Positions 40,836 through 49,717 of a DNA stretch of 52,657 nt are shown piece by piece; the stretch's first letter is position 1; each line of letters opens with the position of its first letter. This DNA comes from Bordetella parapertussis (lineage in GTDB: Bacteria; Pseudomonadota; Gammaproteobacteria; Burkholderiales; Burkholderiaceae_A), in the NCBI GenBank assembly GCA_945901825.1, contig CAMDMC010000009.1:1-52657 (forward strand). The letters are read 5' to 3'. The notes under the pieces were generated by a model. It saw only the letters and a program-made list of their open reading frames with translations, searched no databases and was not told where the DNA came from. The position numbers and the translations under genes were made by a program.

Positions 40836-41789
40836 ATGCTAAATATCGGCCTTTTCTTCTCGGACTACCACGAGGAGCTCAAGCTGAGTTGGGTCACCGG
40901 GCAGTCGGGTGGCGGCCGGCATATCTCGGGTCAGAGCTTTGAGAGTGCCGATCTGGTGGGCCACTTAAACCTGATACACCCTTACCGAATTCATGTTCTT
41001 GGGCGACCCGAGGTGGAGTACTACAACCGGCTTGACCCTCAAAGAAGGGCCTACCTTACGGCGGAGCTTCTTGCCGGATCTCCCCCTGCATTGGTCATGG
41101 CAGACGGCCTCGTACCCCCCTCGGCTCTTTTTGAGGCCTGCGACCGCGACCAGGTACCCTTGCTTCGTACGCCTTTGTCGGCGGCTCAGACCATTGAGCG
41201 CATGCGCATTTTGTTGTCACGTGTGCTTGCCCCGAAGGCATCCTTGCACGGCGTGTTTATGGATGTATTGGGCCTTGGGGTGCTGCTCTCCGGTGAGTCT
41301 GGTCTTGGAAAAAGCGAGCTTGCTCTGGAGCTTATTACCCGTGGCCATGGCCTGATTGCCGACGACGTTGTGGACTTTGCGCGTATTGCCCCCGATGCCG
41401 TAGAGGGCCGCTGCCCCGCCCTCTTGCAAAACATGCTGGAGGTCCGCGGCCTGGGTCTGCTTGATATTCAGGCCATTTTTGGCGAAACCAGTCTGCGACG
41501 AAAGATGCGTCTAAGGCTCATTGTGCAGCTCATTCGACGCTCGGGCTTTAACGATTACGAGCGCCTGCCGCTTGAGGCCCTCAAAGAGGACGTGCTCGGT
41601 CTGCCAATTCGCAAGGTCATTATTCCCGTTGCCGCGGGACGCAACCTTGCGGTTCTTGTGGAGGCGGCGGTTCGCAATACCGTCTTGCAGTTGCGCGGCA
41701 TTGACACCATGAAGGCCTTTGCCGAACGACAGCAGCGGGCCATGCAGCCCGAGGTGCAACAAACCACCGGCTCGGGGTCGAGCTCCTGA
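40836..41789 (+). CDS. hprK: HPr kinase/phosphorylase
   Basis: HprK phosphorylates and dephosphorylates a serine in HPr or its NPr relative, controlling the PTS. The 317-residue product has an N-terminal MurF-like region and a kinase domain with P-loop GESGLGKS at residues 153-160, the following [22 protein letters not shown] with the conserved His and Asp pair, and the HprK signature [16 protein letters not shown]. The C-terminus ends in the Gln/Ser-rich [12 protein letters not shown]. The stop shares one base with the rapZ start (TGATG). No HPr gene is in the window. Confidence 0.95.
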   Translation: MLNIGLFFSDYHEELKLSWVTGQSGGGRHISGQSFESADLVGHLNLIHPYRIHVLGRPEVEYYNRLDPQRRAYLTAELLAGSPPALVMADGLVPPSALFEACDRDQVPLLRTPLSAAQTIERMRILLSRVLAPKASLHGVFMDVLGLGVLLSGESGLGKSELALELITRGHGLIADDVVDFARIAPDAVEGRCPALLQNMLEVRGLGLLDIQAIFGETSLRRKMRLRLIVQLIRRSGFNDYERLPLEALKEDVLGLPIRKVIIPVAAGRNLAVLVEAAVRNTVLQLRGIDTMKAFAERQQRAMQPEVQQTTGSGSSS

Positions 41790-42682
41790 TGCAACTCATT
41801 CTTGTGACCGGTATGTCGGGCTCTGGTAAGTCGGTGGTTCTTAACGCGCTTGAAGACTCGGGCTATTTCTGCATTGACAACCTGCCTGTGGGGTTCATTG
41901 AACCCATCGCCGAATCCTTACAATCAAGGTCCTTCCCACGACTGGCCATTGCTGCAGACACGCGCATGCGCGAAGACCTGCGCGCCATTCGCCTAACGCT
42001 TCAACGACTGCAGTCAACAGGCATTGAGGTGCGGCTCTTGTTTCTAAATGCAAGAACCGATGCGCTTGTTCAACGCTACTCGGAGACTCGGCGCCGGCAC
42101 CCCTTAAGCCTTCGTCCGGAAGCCATTGAGGCGCTTGGGCTTGAAGGCCAGGAGGAATCATCGTCTTTGCTAGAGTGCATTGAACATGAGCGCGAGATTC
42201 TTGTAGACATTGAGCAGCTTGGTGTGCAACTGGACACCACAGACTTAAAGCCAGCCGCACTGCGCGCATGGGTACGGGAGTTTCTTCAGCTTAAGTCTGG
42301 GCGTATCAGCCTTATGTTCCAGTCGTTTGCCTACAAGGACGGCATCCCACTGGATGCCGACCTGGTCTTCGATGTTCGTTGTTTGTCGAACCCCCATTAC
42401 ATCGAAGAGCTTAAGCCCCTGACCGGTCTTGACCCCAAGGTGGCGAGCTACCTAGCCAATAAGACTCAGGCTCCGAACCTCATTGAAGACATTGCCAACT
42501 TTCTGCAGCGCTGGATCGCAGAGTTTGAACATGATCAGCGTAGCTACCTGACGGTGGCCTTGGGCTGCACCGGCGGGCAGCATCGCTCGGTCTATTGCGC
42601 CGAACAGCTGGCCAAGAAGTTCTATGGCCAGTGGCCTTGCCTTGTGCGTCACCGAGGACTAAGTCTGAAGGGACTTGGCTAG
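41789..42682 (+). CDS. rapZ: RNase adapter protein RapZ
   Basis: RapZ binds nucleotides and, in enterobacteria, guides RNase E to the GlmZ small RNA to set amino-sugar synthesis. The 297-residue product has Walker A GMSGSGKS at residues 8-15, followed by LNALEDSGYFCIDNLPVG, and the C-terminal domain with FQSFAYKDGIPLDADLVFDVRCLSNPHY in pieces near residues 172-200, and GCTGGQHRSVYCAEQL. Whether it has RNA targets here is unknown. It is translationally coupled to hprK and its last 24 bases overlap convergent mutY. Confidence 0.95.
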   Translation: MQLILVTGMSGSGKSVVLNALEDSGYFCIDNLPVGFIEPIAESLQSRSFPRLAIAADTRMREDLRAIRLTLQRLQSTGIEVRLLFLNARTDALVQRYSETRRRHPLSLRPEAIEALGLEGQEESSSLLECIEHEREILVDIEQLGVQLDTTDLKPAALRAWVREFLQLKSGRISLMFQSFAYKDGIPLDADLVFDVRCLSNPHYIEELKPLTGLDPKVASYLANKTQAPNLIEDIANFLQRWIAEFEHDQRSYLTVALGCTGGQHRSVYCAEQLAKKFYGQWPCLVRHRGLSLKGLG

Positions 42683-43756
42683 CCTAAGAAGGACCTGACG
42701 CACCGGGCTCGGAATACCCTGCTCAAGCCAGTCTGTAATGGTTTTAAAGGTAGGTGGCGAACAACCGAAAGCCCCAGGCCCCGAATCCTGGGCCGACAAG
42801 ACTGAGCCTGTCTGGCCCAGGGCATTAAGAAACGGTTTGGGCATCCAAAGGCTCACGGTAAGCCGAAAATGACTGAAGTCGTGGTGAAAGCGCTCCCATT
42901 CCGCCCAGCCCTCTGGCATCGATGCACTGGGGTCAAGGGAAGGAAAGCTCCAAAGCCCTGCCCAGACCCCTTGCTCGGGCTGCTCTTGCAGACCAAGTCT
43001 GAGTTCGCCGGTGTTCGGATCCGGCTGGACAATAACCAGCCAGCGCGTCTGACGCACTGGCCTTGCCTTGGCAGGCCTTGGTCGAGGGAATTCAAGGCTC
43101 GCCTTTCTTTGAAAGGCCTGGCAGTGGGCAGACACAGGGCAGGGTCCGCAGTCGGGCCGCCGCGGCAGACAGACGGTCGCACCGAGGTCCATAAGCGACT
43201 GGGTGTAAAGAGGCATCGCATCTGCCTGCTCAGGAAGTCTTGCCTGTGACTCGTCCCACAAAAAACGATCAAGCGCAGCAGAGCCCCAAGGCTGCTCGGC
43301 GCAGACCTGCCGCGCCAAAACGCGTTTCACGTTGCCATCAAGAATCGCCTCGCGCTGGTTAAAACAACTTGCCACAATCGCGGCAGCCGTTGACCGGCCC
43401 AGGCCAGGCAGGGCCTGCCAGGCGTCTCGGGTGCTTGGCCAGTCGTTCTGCGAATACTCCAATTCAAGCTGACGTGCCGCCGCATGCAGGTTACGAGCCC
43501 GACGGTAGTAACCCAGCCCACTCCAGGCCGCAAGCACCTCCTCAAGAGGGGCCTCGGCCAGGGCTCTGCGGCTCGGAAAGCGCCGAATGAAGGCAAGAAA
43601 GTAAGGGTAAACCGTTTGAACCTGGGTCTGCTGCAGCATCACCTCAGAGACCCAGACCCAGTAGACATTGAGCGCTCCATGGGTCGTCTGCTGCCACGGC
43701 ATGTCCCGACGCCCATGCAGACGACCCCATGCAAGAAGATCGCTGGCAAAGGTCAT
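42659..43756 (-). CDS. mutY: Adenine DNA glycosylase MutY
   Basis: MutY removes adenine mispaired with 8-oxoguanine. From the ATG at 43756 the 365-residue product has catalytic Glu38 in WVSEVMLQQTQVQTV, the helix-hairpin-helix LPGLGRSTAAAIVASC, catalytic Asp140 in ILDGNVKRVLAR, and the [4Fe-4S] loop CLPRRPDCGPCPVSAHC (C-x6-C-x2-C-x5-C). A C-terminal NUDIX-like domain has QTRWLVIVQPDP and HHDFSHFRLTV. A longer frame from 43837 overlaps mutM by 82 bases and adds an unlikely N-terminus. The chosen ATG shares one base with the mutM stop. The 3' end overlaps rapZ. Confidence 0.96.
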   Translation of the reverse strand: MTFASDLLAWGRLHGRRDMPWQQTTHGALNVYWVWVSEVMLQQTQVQTVYPYFLAFIRRFPSRRALAEAPLEEVLAAWSGLGYYRRARNLHAAARQLELEYSQNDWPSTRDAWQALPGLGRSTAAAIVASCFNQREAILDGNVKRVLARQVCAEQPWGSAALDRFLWDESQARLPEQADAMPLYTQSLMDLGATVCLPRRPDCGPCPVSAHCQAFQRKASLEFPRPRPAKARPVRQTRWLVIVQPDPNTGELRLGLQEQPEQGVWAGLWSFPSLDPSASMPEGWAEWERFHHDFSHFRLTVSLWMPKPFLNALGQTGSVLSAQDSGPGAFGCSPPTFKTITDWLEQGIPSPVRQVLLRLAKSLQT

Positions 43757-44616
43757 CAGTGCTGACAGCCTGGGCAGTAAAAGCTTGAGCGCTGGGCCTG
43801 AATAAAACGCCGCACGGGGCGGCCGCAGGCAGCACATGGCTTTCCCTCTTTGTCGTAGACCTTGTGCACAAGTCCATAGTCGCCGGGCTGGCCATGGGCA
43901 GAACGAAAGTCCCGAAGCGTGCTTCCCCCGGCCTTAATAGCAGCGCTAAGCTGGCCCTGAACTTCATGCGCCAGTCGCGCGTAGCGCGCCCGTGAAAGTC
44001 GTCCTGCGGGCCGATTAGGATGAATACCTGCCGCGTAGAGCGCCTCACTTGCATAGATATTGCCCACACCAACCACGACATGGCCGCGCATTAGCCAGGG
44101 CTTGATGGCCTGCTGAACGCCACGGCTTGCCTTAAAAAGAAGATCCGCCGAGAAACCTTGGGCCAAGGGCTCTGCCCCCAGTGGGCCTGGCGAGAGCCAG
44201 GCATCCCAATCACCCTGCATGAGCCCGGCCACTAACTCGCCTGCTGACAGGCCTGTAGGACGCTCGAGGCGTTTAAGGTCGCCAAAACGGCGCGGGTCCA
44301 CGTAGTCGAGTCGATGACCAGAAAAATAAAGCCAGAGATGGGTGTGAATGGGCATGGGCTCGTTGTGGGCACGCCAGATAAGCTGGCCAGACATGCCAAG
44401 GTGAAGGCCAAGCATGCTTCGTGAAAGGACAAGAACCAGATGCTTTGAGCGCCGGCAGACGGCCTGAACGGTCTCGCCCTCTAGGTGCCAGCCTGTAAGC
44501 CTGCCTTGGAAAGTGCGCAGTCGCTGCCCGCTGCAGCCTGCAGAGACAATGGCTTTGCCCACAACCAGGGGCTGCAGACCCTGGCAAATCACTTCAACCT
44601 CCGGTAGTTCTGGCAT
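43756..44616 (-). CDS. mutM: Formamidopyrimidine-DNA glycosylase
   Basis: MutM (Fpg) excises 8-oxoguanine and ring-opened purines. The 286-residue product starts MPELPEVEVI, so Pro2 is the catalytic nucleophile and Glu3 the partner; the beta-hairpin lysine region is in RRSKHLVLVLS. VGVGNIYASEALYAAGIHP is the helix-two-turn-helix, and the zinc finger CAACGRPVRRFIQAQRSSF ends in CPGCQH. All key residues are present. It is coupled to mutY, so both enzymes against 8-oxoguanine are expressed together. Confidence 0.97.
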   Translation of the reverse strand: MPELPEVEVICQGLQPLVVGKAIVSAGCSGQRLRTFQGRLTGWHLEGETVQAVCRRSKHLVLVLSRSMLGLHLGMSGQLIWRAHNEPMPIHTHLWLYFSGHRLDYVDPRRFGDLKRLERPTGLSAGELVAGLMQGDWDAWLSPGPLGAEPLAQGFSADLLFKASRGVQQAIKPWLMRGHVVVGVGNIYASEALYAAGIHPNRPAGRLSRARYARLAHEVQGQLSAAIKAGGSTLRDFRSAHGQPGDYGLVHKVYDKEGKPCAACGRPVRRFIQAQRSSFYCPGCQH

Positions 44617-44648
44617 GCATTTGGCCTAAATTCCTATATTGTTACCGT

Positions 44649-45740
44649 ATGTTCACACCCCAATCGCACCGACTGCAGCCCGTTCGTGCCTGGACGAAGC
44701 TGACTCGTCTGTGTCAGGGCGCGACCCTTGGGGCAGGGCTTAGCCTTAGTCTTAGTCTTGCAGCTCAGACATCGCAGGGGCCCTCGGCCAACACCGAGCC
44801 ATCGCCTGCAAGCATTGTGTTTCAAATTCTGGCAAGTGAGCTTGCCCTTCAACAAGGTGAGCAGGGTGTGGCCTTGGCAACCTACCTTAGCCTTGCCCAA
44901 CGAACAAACGATGCGGCCGTTGCTGAGCGCGCCTGCCGACTGGCGCTCAATGGGCGAGCACCCAGACAGGCCTTAGATGCTGGGCTGATTTGGCTCAAGG
45001 CAAAGCCCGAATCTGCCGAGGCCCAAGACACAGTCGACTCCCTTCAGATGCTTCTTGGCTTTCATAACGACCTTCAGCAAAGCCTTCTTGCACGACGGGC
45101 AAAGGCCAAAGAGGCAGGCGAGTCCGACCTCGTTGCCTTCTACGACCGGCTGGCTGCGCTCTCCTCCCGGGGGCCCGACCCGTCCAAAGCCGTTGCCTTG
45201 CTTGAGGCGGTGGCGCTCGAGCATTCCGTTCGGCCCGAGCTGCTCTACACACGGGCCATGCTCTACGAGCGCGCCCAGAATTTCAGTGAAATGGAACGCC
45301 TGCTTCGTAGCCTTATTGCCAAAGAACCCAAGCATGCCCATGCCCTAAACGCCCTAGGCTACAGCTTTGCCGATCGTAACCAGCGCCTGCCCGAGGCGAA
45401 GGTTCTTATTGAACAGGCCCTTCGACTGCTGCCCAACGACCCCCATATTCTTGACAGCATGGGCTGGGTCTATTTCCGCAAGGGCATGCCCAAAGACGCG
45501 CTGCCGTTTCTCTACAGTGCCTACGAGCGCCAGCCTGATGCCGAAATTTCCGCGCACCTTGGAGAGGTGCTCTGGCAGTTATCTCGGGCCGACGAGGCCC
45601 TGGCTGTCTTTCGCCTGGGGCTAAGCCACGACCCCCAGAATACGGTACTCCGAGAGACCCTGTCTCGGCTGGGCATCGCCCAAAAGGCTGTTTTGTCAGA
45701 CCCGCTCTCCGAGGCACTGGACCCGTCTGACCGACCCTGA
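44649..45740 (+). CDS. Tetratricopeptide repeat protein (short form)
   Basis: A 363-residue TPR protein with an N-terminal hydrophobic signal-like stretch (GATLGAGLSLSLSLAAQ). TPR helices are spread over the chain, and the clearest repeats lie near residues 230-345: HALNALGYSFADRNQRLPEA, HILDSMGWVYFRKGMPKDAL and AHLGEVLWQLSRADEAL. Homologues at this place (between mutM and lolB in Burkholderiales) are, from memory, nearer 550-600 residues, so this is a compact version. It may serve envelope assembly, given lolB 9 bp downstream, but no function can be stated. It diverges from mutM by 32 bp. Confidence 0.85.
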   Translation: MFTPQSHRLQPVRAWTKLTRLCQGATLGAGLSLSLSLAAQTSQGPSANTEPSPASIVFQILASELALQQGEQGVALATYLSLAQRTNDAAVAERACRLALNGRAPRQALDAGLIWLKAKPESAEAQDTVDSLQMLLGFHNDLQQSLLARRAKAKEAGESDLVAFYDRLAALSSRGPDPSKAVALLEAVALEHSVRPELLYTRAMLYERAQNFSEMERLLRSLIAKEPKHAHALNALGYSFADRNQRLPEAKVLIEQALRLLPNDPHILDSMGWVYFRKGMPKDALPFLYSAYERQPDAEISAHLGEVLWQLSRADEALAVFRLGLSHDPQNTVLRETLSRLGIAQKAVLSDPLSEALDPSDRP

Positions 45741-45749
45741 CCGCCTACC

Positions 45750-46331
45750 TTGAAATTCTCGGGAATAACCGCGGTCTGTTTTTTTGCCTTGCTTGGCGGC
45801 TGCGCAACACTCCCCTCCCAACAAGGCCCGCTTGCCTCTTTTCAGGCCCTTCAGGCGCAGACCTCTGCCTCGAATCATCTGCAGTTCACAGGCCGCTTTG
45901 CTCTTAAAGCTTCTTTTCTTAACGAGCCTGTCCAGGGGCGTTTTGACTGGCGGCAGCCCAAAAGCGGAACGGGCCCGGAGCTGCTTGAGTTTCAGAATCC
46001 TTGGGGTGAACTTCAGGCGGGGCTTGGGCGAGTTCGTGCCGCCGAGTCGTTGAATCACCAAGCCGGCGCGGTCTTAGGCCCTGCGCCCAATGCCGATTCG
46101 AGCTGGCAGGTCTTTGATCAGAAGGGCGGGCCGGTTGTAGAAGCGGCACTCGACCGTTGGGCCTCACACATTGGGCTTGAGGCAAAGAGTCTGGCTGCTT
46201 TTTTCTCGTTACTTGACGAACTTTCGCCCGAGCTTCAGGCCTTGCCAAACCCCAAGCCCATTGTGAAGCGACTTCAGAATGCAGAGGGCTGGATGGAACT
46301 TCGACTGGTTGCTGACCCATGCTGCAACTAA
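45750..46331 (+). CDS. lolB: Outer-membrane lipoprotein LolB
   Basis: LolB accepts lipoproteins from LolA and inserts them in the outer membrane. The 193-residue product starts at a TTG with a lipoprotein signal (MKFSGITAVCFFALLGGCAT, lipobox LGGC). It then shows the LolB beta-barrel features FTGRFALKASFLNEPVQGRFDWRQ (residues about 47-70), ELLEFQNPWGELQAGL and PKPIVKRLQNAEGW. Similarity across the family is modest, but the position before ispE is conserved. It overlaps ispE by 13 bases. Confidence 0.92.
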   Translation: MKFSGITAVCFFALLGGCATLPSQQGPLASFQALQAQTSASNHLQFTGRFALKASFLNEPVQGRFDWRQPKSGTGPELLEFQNPWGELQAGLGRVRAAESLNHQAGAVLGPAPNADSSWQVFDQKGGPVVEAALDRWASHIGLEAKSLAAFFSLLDELSPELQALPNPKPIVKRLQNAEGWMELRLVADPCCN

Positions 46332-47203
46332 AGGCGCCTGCCAAGCTCAACCTTTTCCTGCACGTGACAGGCCAGCGAAGCGATGGCTACCACCTGCTTC
46401 AAAGCCTGTTTGTGCCAATTAACTGGTGCGATGAAATTGAACTGACACCCACTCATGACGGAGCCATTGAACGGCGTTCCAGTCACCCCTGGCCCGCCGA
46501 AGACGACATCTGCATCAAGGCTGCCAGGCAGCTTAAGGCGGTTGCAATGTCGCAGGGCCTTATGCGGCCTTCACTGGGATGCGACATTTACATTCATAAA
46601 TCGATCCCTCATGGCGCCGGCTTAGGCGGAGGCAGTTCCGATGCGGCCACCTGCCTAAAGGGCCTGCAAGAACTCTGGCAGATTAGCCTTAGCAACACGG
46701 AGCTTGCTGAGCTTGGGCTCGGGCTAGGGGCAGATGTCCCATTCTTTCTTCGCTCTGGGCCTGCACTTGTAACCGGCATTGGCGAGACACTGCGCAGGCT
46801 TGTGCCCAAGGCAAGGCATTTTGTCGTTGCCGTACCTCGTGTTGAAGTTGCCACCGCCCGAATTTTTCAAGACAAAAACCTGCGGCGCAACAACCCCGCA
46901 CTTGGGGAAGATGTGATTGAGGCCGCGCTGGAGCAGTCGGTCTGGACCCTTGGCCGCAACGATCTCTGTGAGGTTGCCTTTGAACTTTTCCCCGAACTGC
47001 GCATCGACCTTGAGTTGCTTGTGCGGGCTGCCGGTCTTCAAGGGCTGCCCCCCGAGGCCGTGCGCATGTCGGGCAGCGGATCGTCGCTTTTTTGCAGCTG
47101 CGAATCGCAGGCCCAGGCCGACAGAATCACGCAATGGCTTGTCTCACAGCCGGCAAGTAGCCAACGGTTTCGTGGCCTGCGCGCCGTGCAGGCGTATTTA
47201 TAA
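46319..47203 (+). CDS. ispE: 4-Diphosphocytidyl-2-C-methyl-D-erythritol kinase
   Basis: IspE phosphorylates CDP-methylerythritol in the MEP route to isoprenoids. The 294-residue product is a GHMP kinase: APAKLNLFLHVTGQRSDGYH with the catalytic Lys, the ATP loop IPHGAGLGGGSSDAATCL near residue 97, a catalytic Asp in LGADVPFFLRSG, and the C-terminal VRMSGSGSSLFCSCES. It overlaps lolB by 13 bases and is followed by tRNA-Gln after 49 bp. Confidence 0.97.
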   Translation: MLQLKAPAKLNLFLHVTGQRSDGYHLLQSLFVPINWCDEIELTPTHDGAIERRSSHPWPAEDDICIKAARQLKAVAMSQGLMRPSLGCDIYIHKSIPHGAGLGGGSSDAATCLKGLQELWQISLSNTELAELGLGLGADVPFFLRSGPALVTGIGETLRRLVPKARHFVVAVPRVEVATARIFQDKNLRRNNPALGEDVIEAALEQSVWTLGRNDLCEVAFELFPELRIDLELLVRAAGLQGLPPEAVRMSGSGSSLFCSCESQAQADRITQWLVSQPASSQRFRGLRAVQAYL

Positions 47204-47252
47204 AATGCAGTCGAATCCAGTACGATTGGAGTTTTGATGGTGGTTCTATCGC

Positions 47253-47329
47253 TGGGGAGTCGCCAAGTTGGTTAAGGCACCGGATTTTGATTCCGGCATT
47301 CGAGGGTTCGAGTCCTTCCTCCCCAGCCA
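47253..47329 (+). tRNA. tRNA-Gln (anticodon TTG)
   Basis: A full 77-base cloverleaf: the acceptor arm TGGGGAG pairs with CTCCCCA, the D-arm contains GTTGGTTAAGGC, the anticodon stem-loop is CCGGATTTTGATTCCGG with TTG at positions 34-36, and the T-arm reads GAGGGTTCGAGTCCTTC. The CCA end is encoded (47327-47329). Its position between ispE and prs is typical of Burkholderiales. Confidence 0.96.
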
Positions 47330-47344
47330 CTTCAAAGCCCGTTC

Positions 47345-48358
47345 ATGCTAAGACTACCCACCCGAACCGAGACGCCCCACATGGCCGACCGCCTTAACAA
47401 CTCCGGCTCTCCCGCTGAAGGCATCATGTTGTTCACGGGCAATGCCAACCCTAGGCTTGCCTCCGACGTCGCCAAATGCCTTTCTATTCCTTTGGGCCGC
47501 GCCAATGTGGGGCGGTTTTCCGACGGCGAGGCGACCATTGAAATACTTGAGCATGTCCGCGGGCGCGATGTCTTTGTGCTGCAGTCCACCTCTTCCCCGG
47601 CTAACGACCATCTTATGGAAGTGATGCTGATGGTTGACGCACTTCGTCGCGCCTCGGCAAGCCGAATTACGGCGGCCATTCCTTATTTTGGCTACGCCCG
47701 CCAAGACCGCAGGGTGCGCTCGGCCCGCGTGCCAATTAGTGCAAAGGTCGTGGCCAACATGCTGCAGTCGGTGGGTGTTAACCGCGTGCTCACCATGGAC
47801 CTGCATTCCGATCAGATCCAGGGTTTTTTCGATGTGCCCGTTGACAACATTTATGCGGCCCCCATTATTTTGGGCGATATCTGGAAGCACGATTACCGCG
47901 ATGTGATGGTGGTCTCACCCGATGTGGGTGGCGTGGTTCGGGCCAGAGCCTTTGCTAAAGAGCTCGACACCGATCTCGCCATTATCGACAAGCGCCGGCC
48001 CAAAGCCAATGTGTCGGAGGTCATGAACATTATTGGCGATGTCGAGGGCCGTACCTGCATCATCATGGATGACATGGTGGACACGGCCGGAACACTCACC
48101 AAGGCGGCTGCCGCGCTAAAGGCCAATGGCGCTTCGCGTGTTGTCGCCTACTGCACACATCCTGTCTTGTCGGGTGGCGCCGCACAAAGGGTTGAGCAGT
48201 CTGACCTCGATGAACTGGTGGTCACAGATACCATCCCCCTTGACCTCGAGACAGCCGCATGCGAGCGCATTCGGGTTATTTCCTGTGCAGGCCTCATGGC
48301 AGAGACCATCATACGAATCGCCAAGTCCGATTCGGTAAGCTCGCTTTTTCTGGAATAG
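47345..48358 (+). CDS. prs: Ribose-phosphate pyrophosphokinase
   Basis: Prs makes PRPP from ribose 5-phosphate and ATP for nucleotides, histidine and tryptophan. The 337-residue product has [12 protein letters not shown], the ATP-binding flexible loop YARQDRR, the divalent-cation/PRPP signature [20 protein letters not shown] in part near residue 152, and the PRPP loop [12 protein letters not shown]. The first 25 residues are a little longer than usual; the ATG at 47381 (MADRLNNSG) is another possible start. HisG and other PRPP users lie in the same window. Confidence 0.97.
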   Translation: MLRLPTRTETPHMADRLNNSGSPAEGIMLFTGNANPRLASDVAKCLSIPLGRANVGRFSDGEATIEILEHVRGRDVFVLQSTSSPANDHLMEVMLMVDALRRASASRITAAIPYFGYARQDRRVRSARVPISAKVVANMLQSVGVNRVLTMDLHSDQIQGFFDVPVDNIYAAPIILGDIWKHDYRDVMVVSPDVGGVVRARAFAKELDTDLAIIDKRRPKANVSEVMNIIGDVEGRTCIIMDDMVDTAGTLTKAAAALKANGASRVVAYCTHPVLSGGAAQRVEQSDLDELVVTDTIPLDLETAACERIRVISCAGLMAETIIRIAKSDSVSSLFLE

Positions 48359-48368
48359 CCTTTCGGTC

Positions 48369-48377
48369 TGCTAGAAT
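48369..48377 (+). promoter_or_regulatory. Candidate extended -10 promoter for rplY
   Basis: TGCTAGAAT fits the extended -10 form TGnTATAAT with one mismatch in the hexamer. No strong -35 is visible 17-18 bases upstream, which extended -10 promoters tolerate. It lies 11 bases after the prs stop and 71 bases before the rplY ATG. Confidence 0.5.
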
Positions 48378-48380
48378 AGA

Positions 48381-48423
48381 GGGCTTTTGCGTTGGCGCTG
48401 GTCGCGGCCCAACGAGCCCTTTT
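48381..48423 (+). promoter_or_regulatory. Stem-loop in the rplY leader (attenuator or prs terminator)
   Basis: GGGCT (48381-48385) pairs with AGCCC (48415-48419), and CGTTGG (48390-48395) pairs with CCAACG (48409-48414), leaving a 4-base bulge and a GC-rich 13-base loop. TTTT follows at 48420-48423, then an A-rich stretch. It could end prs transcription, or act on rplY itself as an autoregulatory leader of ribosomal protein L25. Confidence 0.55.
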
Positions 48424-48448
48424 AAACGATTAACCGGAGTGACATTCC

Positions 48449-49078
48449 ATGAAAATTTCCACCTCCCACGTGGTGGCCAACCGTCGTGAAACGCAAGGTA
48501 CGAGTGCGAGCCGCCGCCTTCGTCGTAGCGGCAAGGTGCCAGGTATTGTTTATGGCGGTGCGGCTCAGCCCATCTCCATTGAAATGAACCACAACCCCAT
48601 TCTCCTTGCCTTGAAGGTCGAGGCTTTTCACTCGTCCATTCTTAATCTTGAGCTCGATGGGAAGTCTGAACAGGTCCTTCTAAGAGACTTCCAGATGCAC
48701 CCCTTCAGGGCACAGGTTCTGCATGTTGACTTCCAAAGGGTGGATGCAAACTCAAAACTTCATACCCGCGTGCCCTTGCACTTTATTGGCCAGGAAAACT
48801 CGCCTGCGGTGAAGCTTGAAGGGGCCATGGTCAGTCATGTGCTGAACGACCTCGAGGTCTCCTGCCTACCCCAAGACCTTCCCGAATTTCTTGAGGTCAA
48901 CCTCTCCAACCTTACAACCTCGCATCCCGTGCATGTCAGTGATATTCAGTTGCCCGCAGGCGTTGTCTTAATAACGCACGGGCAGGATAACCCCGTGGTG
49001 GCCACAGCATCCAAGGTAGGCGGGGCATCAGCCGACGATGCGGCAACACCGGGCGGTGAGGCCGCTAAGCCCGCTTAA
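48449..49078 (+). CDS. rplY: 50S ribosomal protein L25/general stress protein Ctc
   Basis: L25 binds 5S rRNA; this is the long CTC form with a C-terminal domain. The 209-residue product begins with the L25 core TQGTSASRRLRRSGKVPGIVYGG and DFQMHPFRAQVLHVDFQRVD, followed by the TL5 domain HTRVPLHFIGQENSPAVKLEG and an Ala/Gly-rich tail. CGGAGTGA lies 7 bases before the ATG. A hairpin leader precedes it, and pth follows after 15 bp, as is usual. Confidence 0.96.
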   Translation: MKISTSHVVANRRETQGTSASRRLRRSGKVPGIVYGGAAQPISIEMNHNPILLALKVEAFHSSILNLELDGKSEQVLLRDFQMHPFRAQVLHVDFQRVDANSKLHTRVPLHFIGQENSPAVKLEGAMVSHVLNDLEVSCLPQDLPEFLEVNLSNLTTSHPVHVSDIQLPAGVVLITHGQDNPVVATASKVGGASADDAATPGGEAAKPA

Positions 49079-49093
49079 GCTGTTTAAGGTGAC

Positions 49094-49696
49094 TTGACGC
49101 CGTCCATTCAGCTCATCGTGGGGCTCGGCAATCCCGGGCCCCGCTACGAGGACCATCGTCACAATGTTGGCTTTTGGCTCGCCGAAAGACTCCATGGCCT
49201 GCCCCAGTCCCTCACTGGTTTCGCACCCACTGCATGGCATGACGAGCCGCGCTTTTCTTGTCGTCTTCAACACCTTGCCTCATCTGTTTTTTGCTGCCAG
49301 CCAACCACATACATGAACGACTCGGGACGTGCGGTTAATGCCCTTGTGCAGTTCTACAAAATTCCAGCAGATGCCATTCTGGTTGTGCATGATGAGCTCG
49401 ATATTGCACCAGGCGACATTCGTTTGAAAAAAGGTGGTGGTCACGGCGGGCACAATGGCGTTCGCAGTATCGCCCAGCACCTAAGTACGCCAGAGTTCTG
49501 GAGGCTACGACTTGGCATTGGACACCCGCGTAGCCTTGGTCTTGCGCAAGAGGTTGCCGACTTCGTTCTTCATCGCCCCTCGGCAAACGAACAAGCGCTC
49601 ATTCAAGCCGCCATCGATCGAAGTCTTCAGGCCATGCCCGATATTCTTAACGGACGTTTTGATAAAGCCCAGCTTGCGCTGCACTCATCAACATAA
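49094..49696 (+). CDS. pth: Peptidyl-tRNA hydrolase
   Basis: Pth releases peptides from prematurely dropped peptidyl-tRNA. The 200-residue product has LIVGLGNPGPRYEDHRHNVGF with catalytic His23, PTTYMNDSGRAV, and VVHDELDIAPGDIRLKKGGGHGGHNGVRS (about residues 97-125) with the active Asp and Asn. The start is TTG at 49094 with AAGG about 4 bases upstream; no ATG is available at this point. Intact and of normal length. Confidence 0.96.
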   Translation: MTPSIQLIVGLGNPGPRYEDHRHNVGFWLAERLHGLPQSLTGFAPTAWHDEPRFSCRLQHLASSVFCCQPTTYMNDSGRAVNALVQFYKIPADAILVVHDELDIAPGDIRLKKGGGHGGHNGVRSIAQHLSTPEFWRLRLGIGHPRSLGLAQEVADFVLHRPSANEQALIQAAIDRSLQAMPDILNGRFDKAQLALHSST

Positions 49697-49717
49697 ACCC
49701 ATCAAAGGCAACTCGCT

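Noticed and set aside
40153..40842. A 229-codon frame overlapping ptsN
   Set aside because: It is out of frame with a clear ptsN and its Arg-rich translation has no domain; it arises from codon bias.
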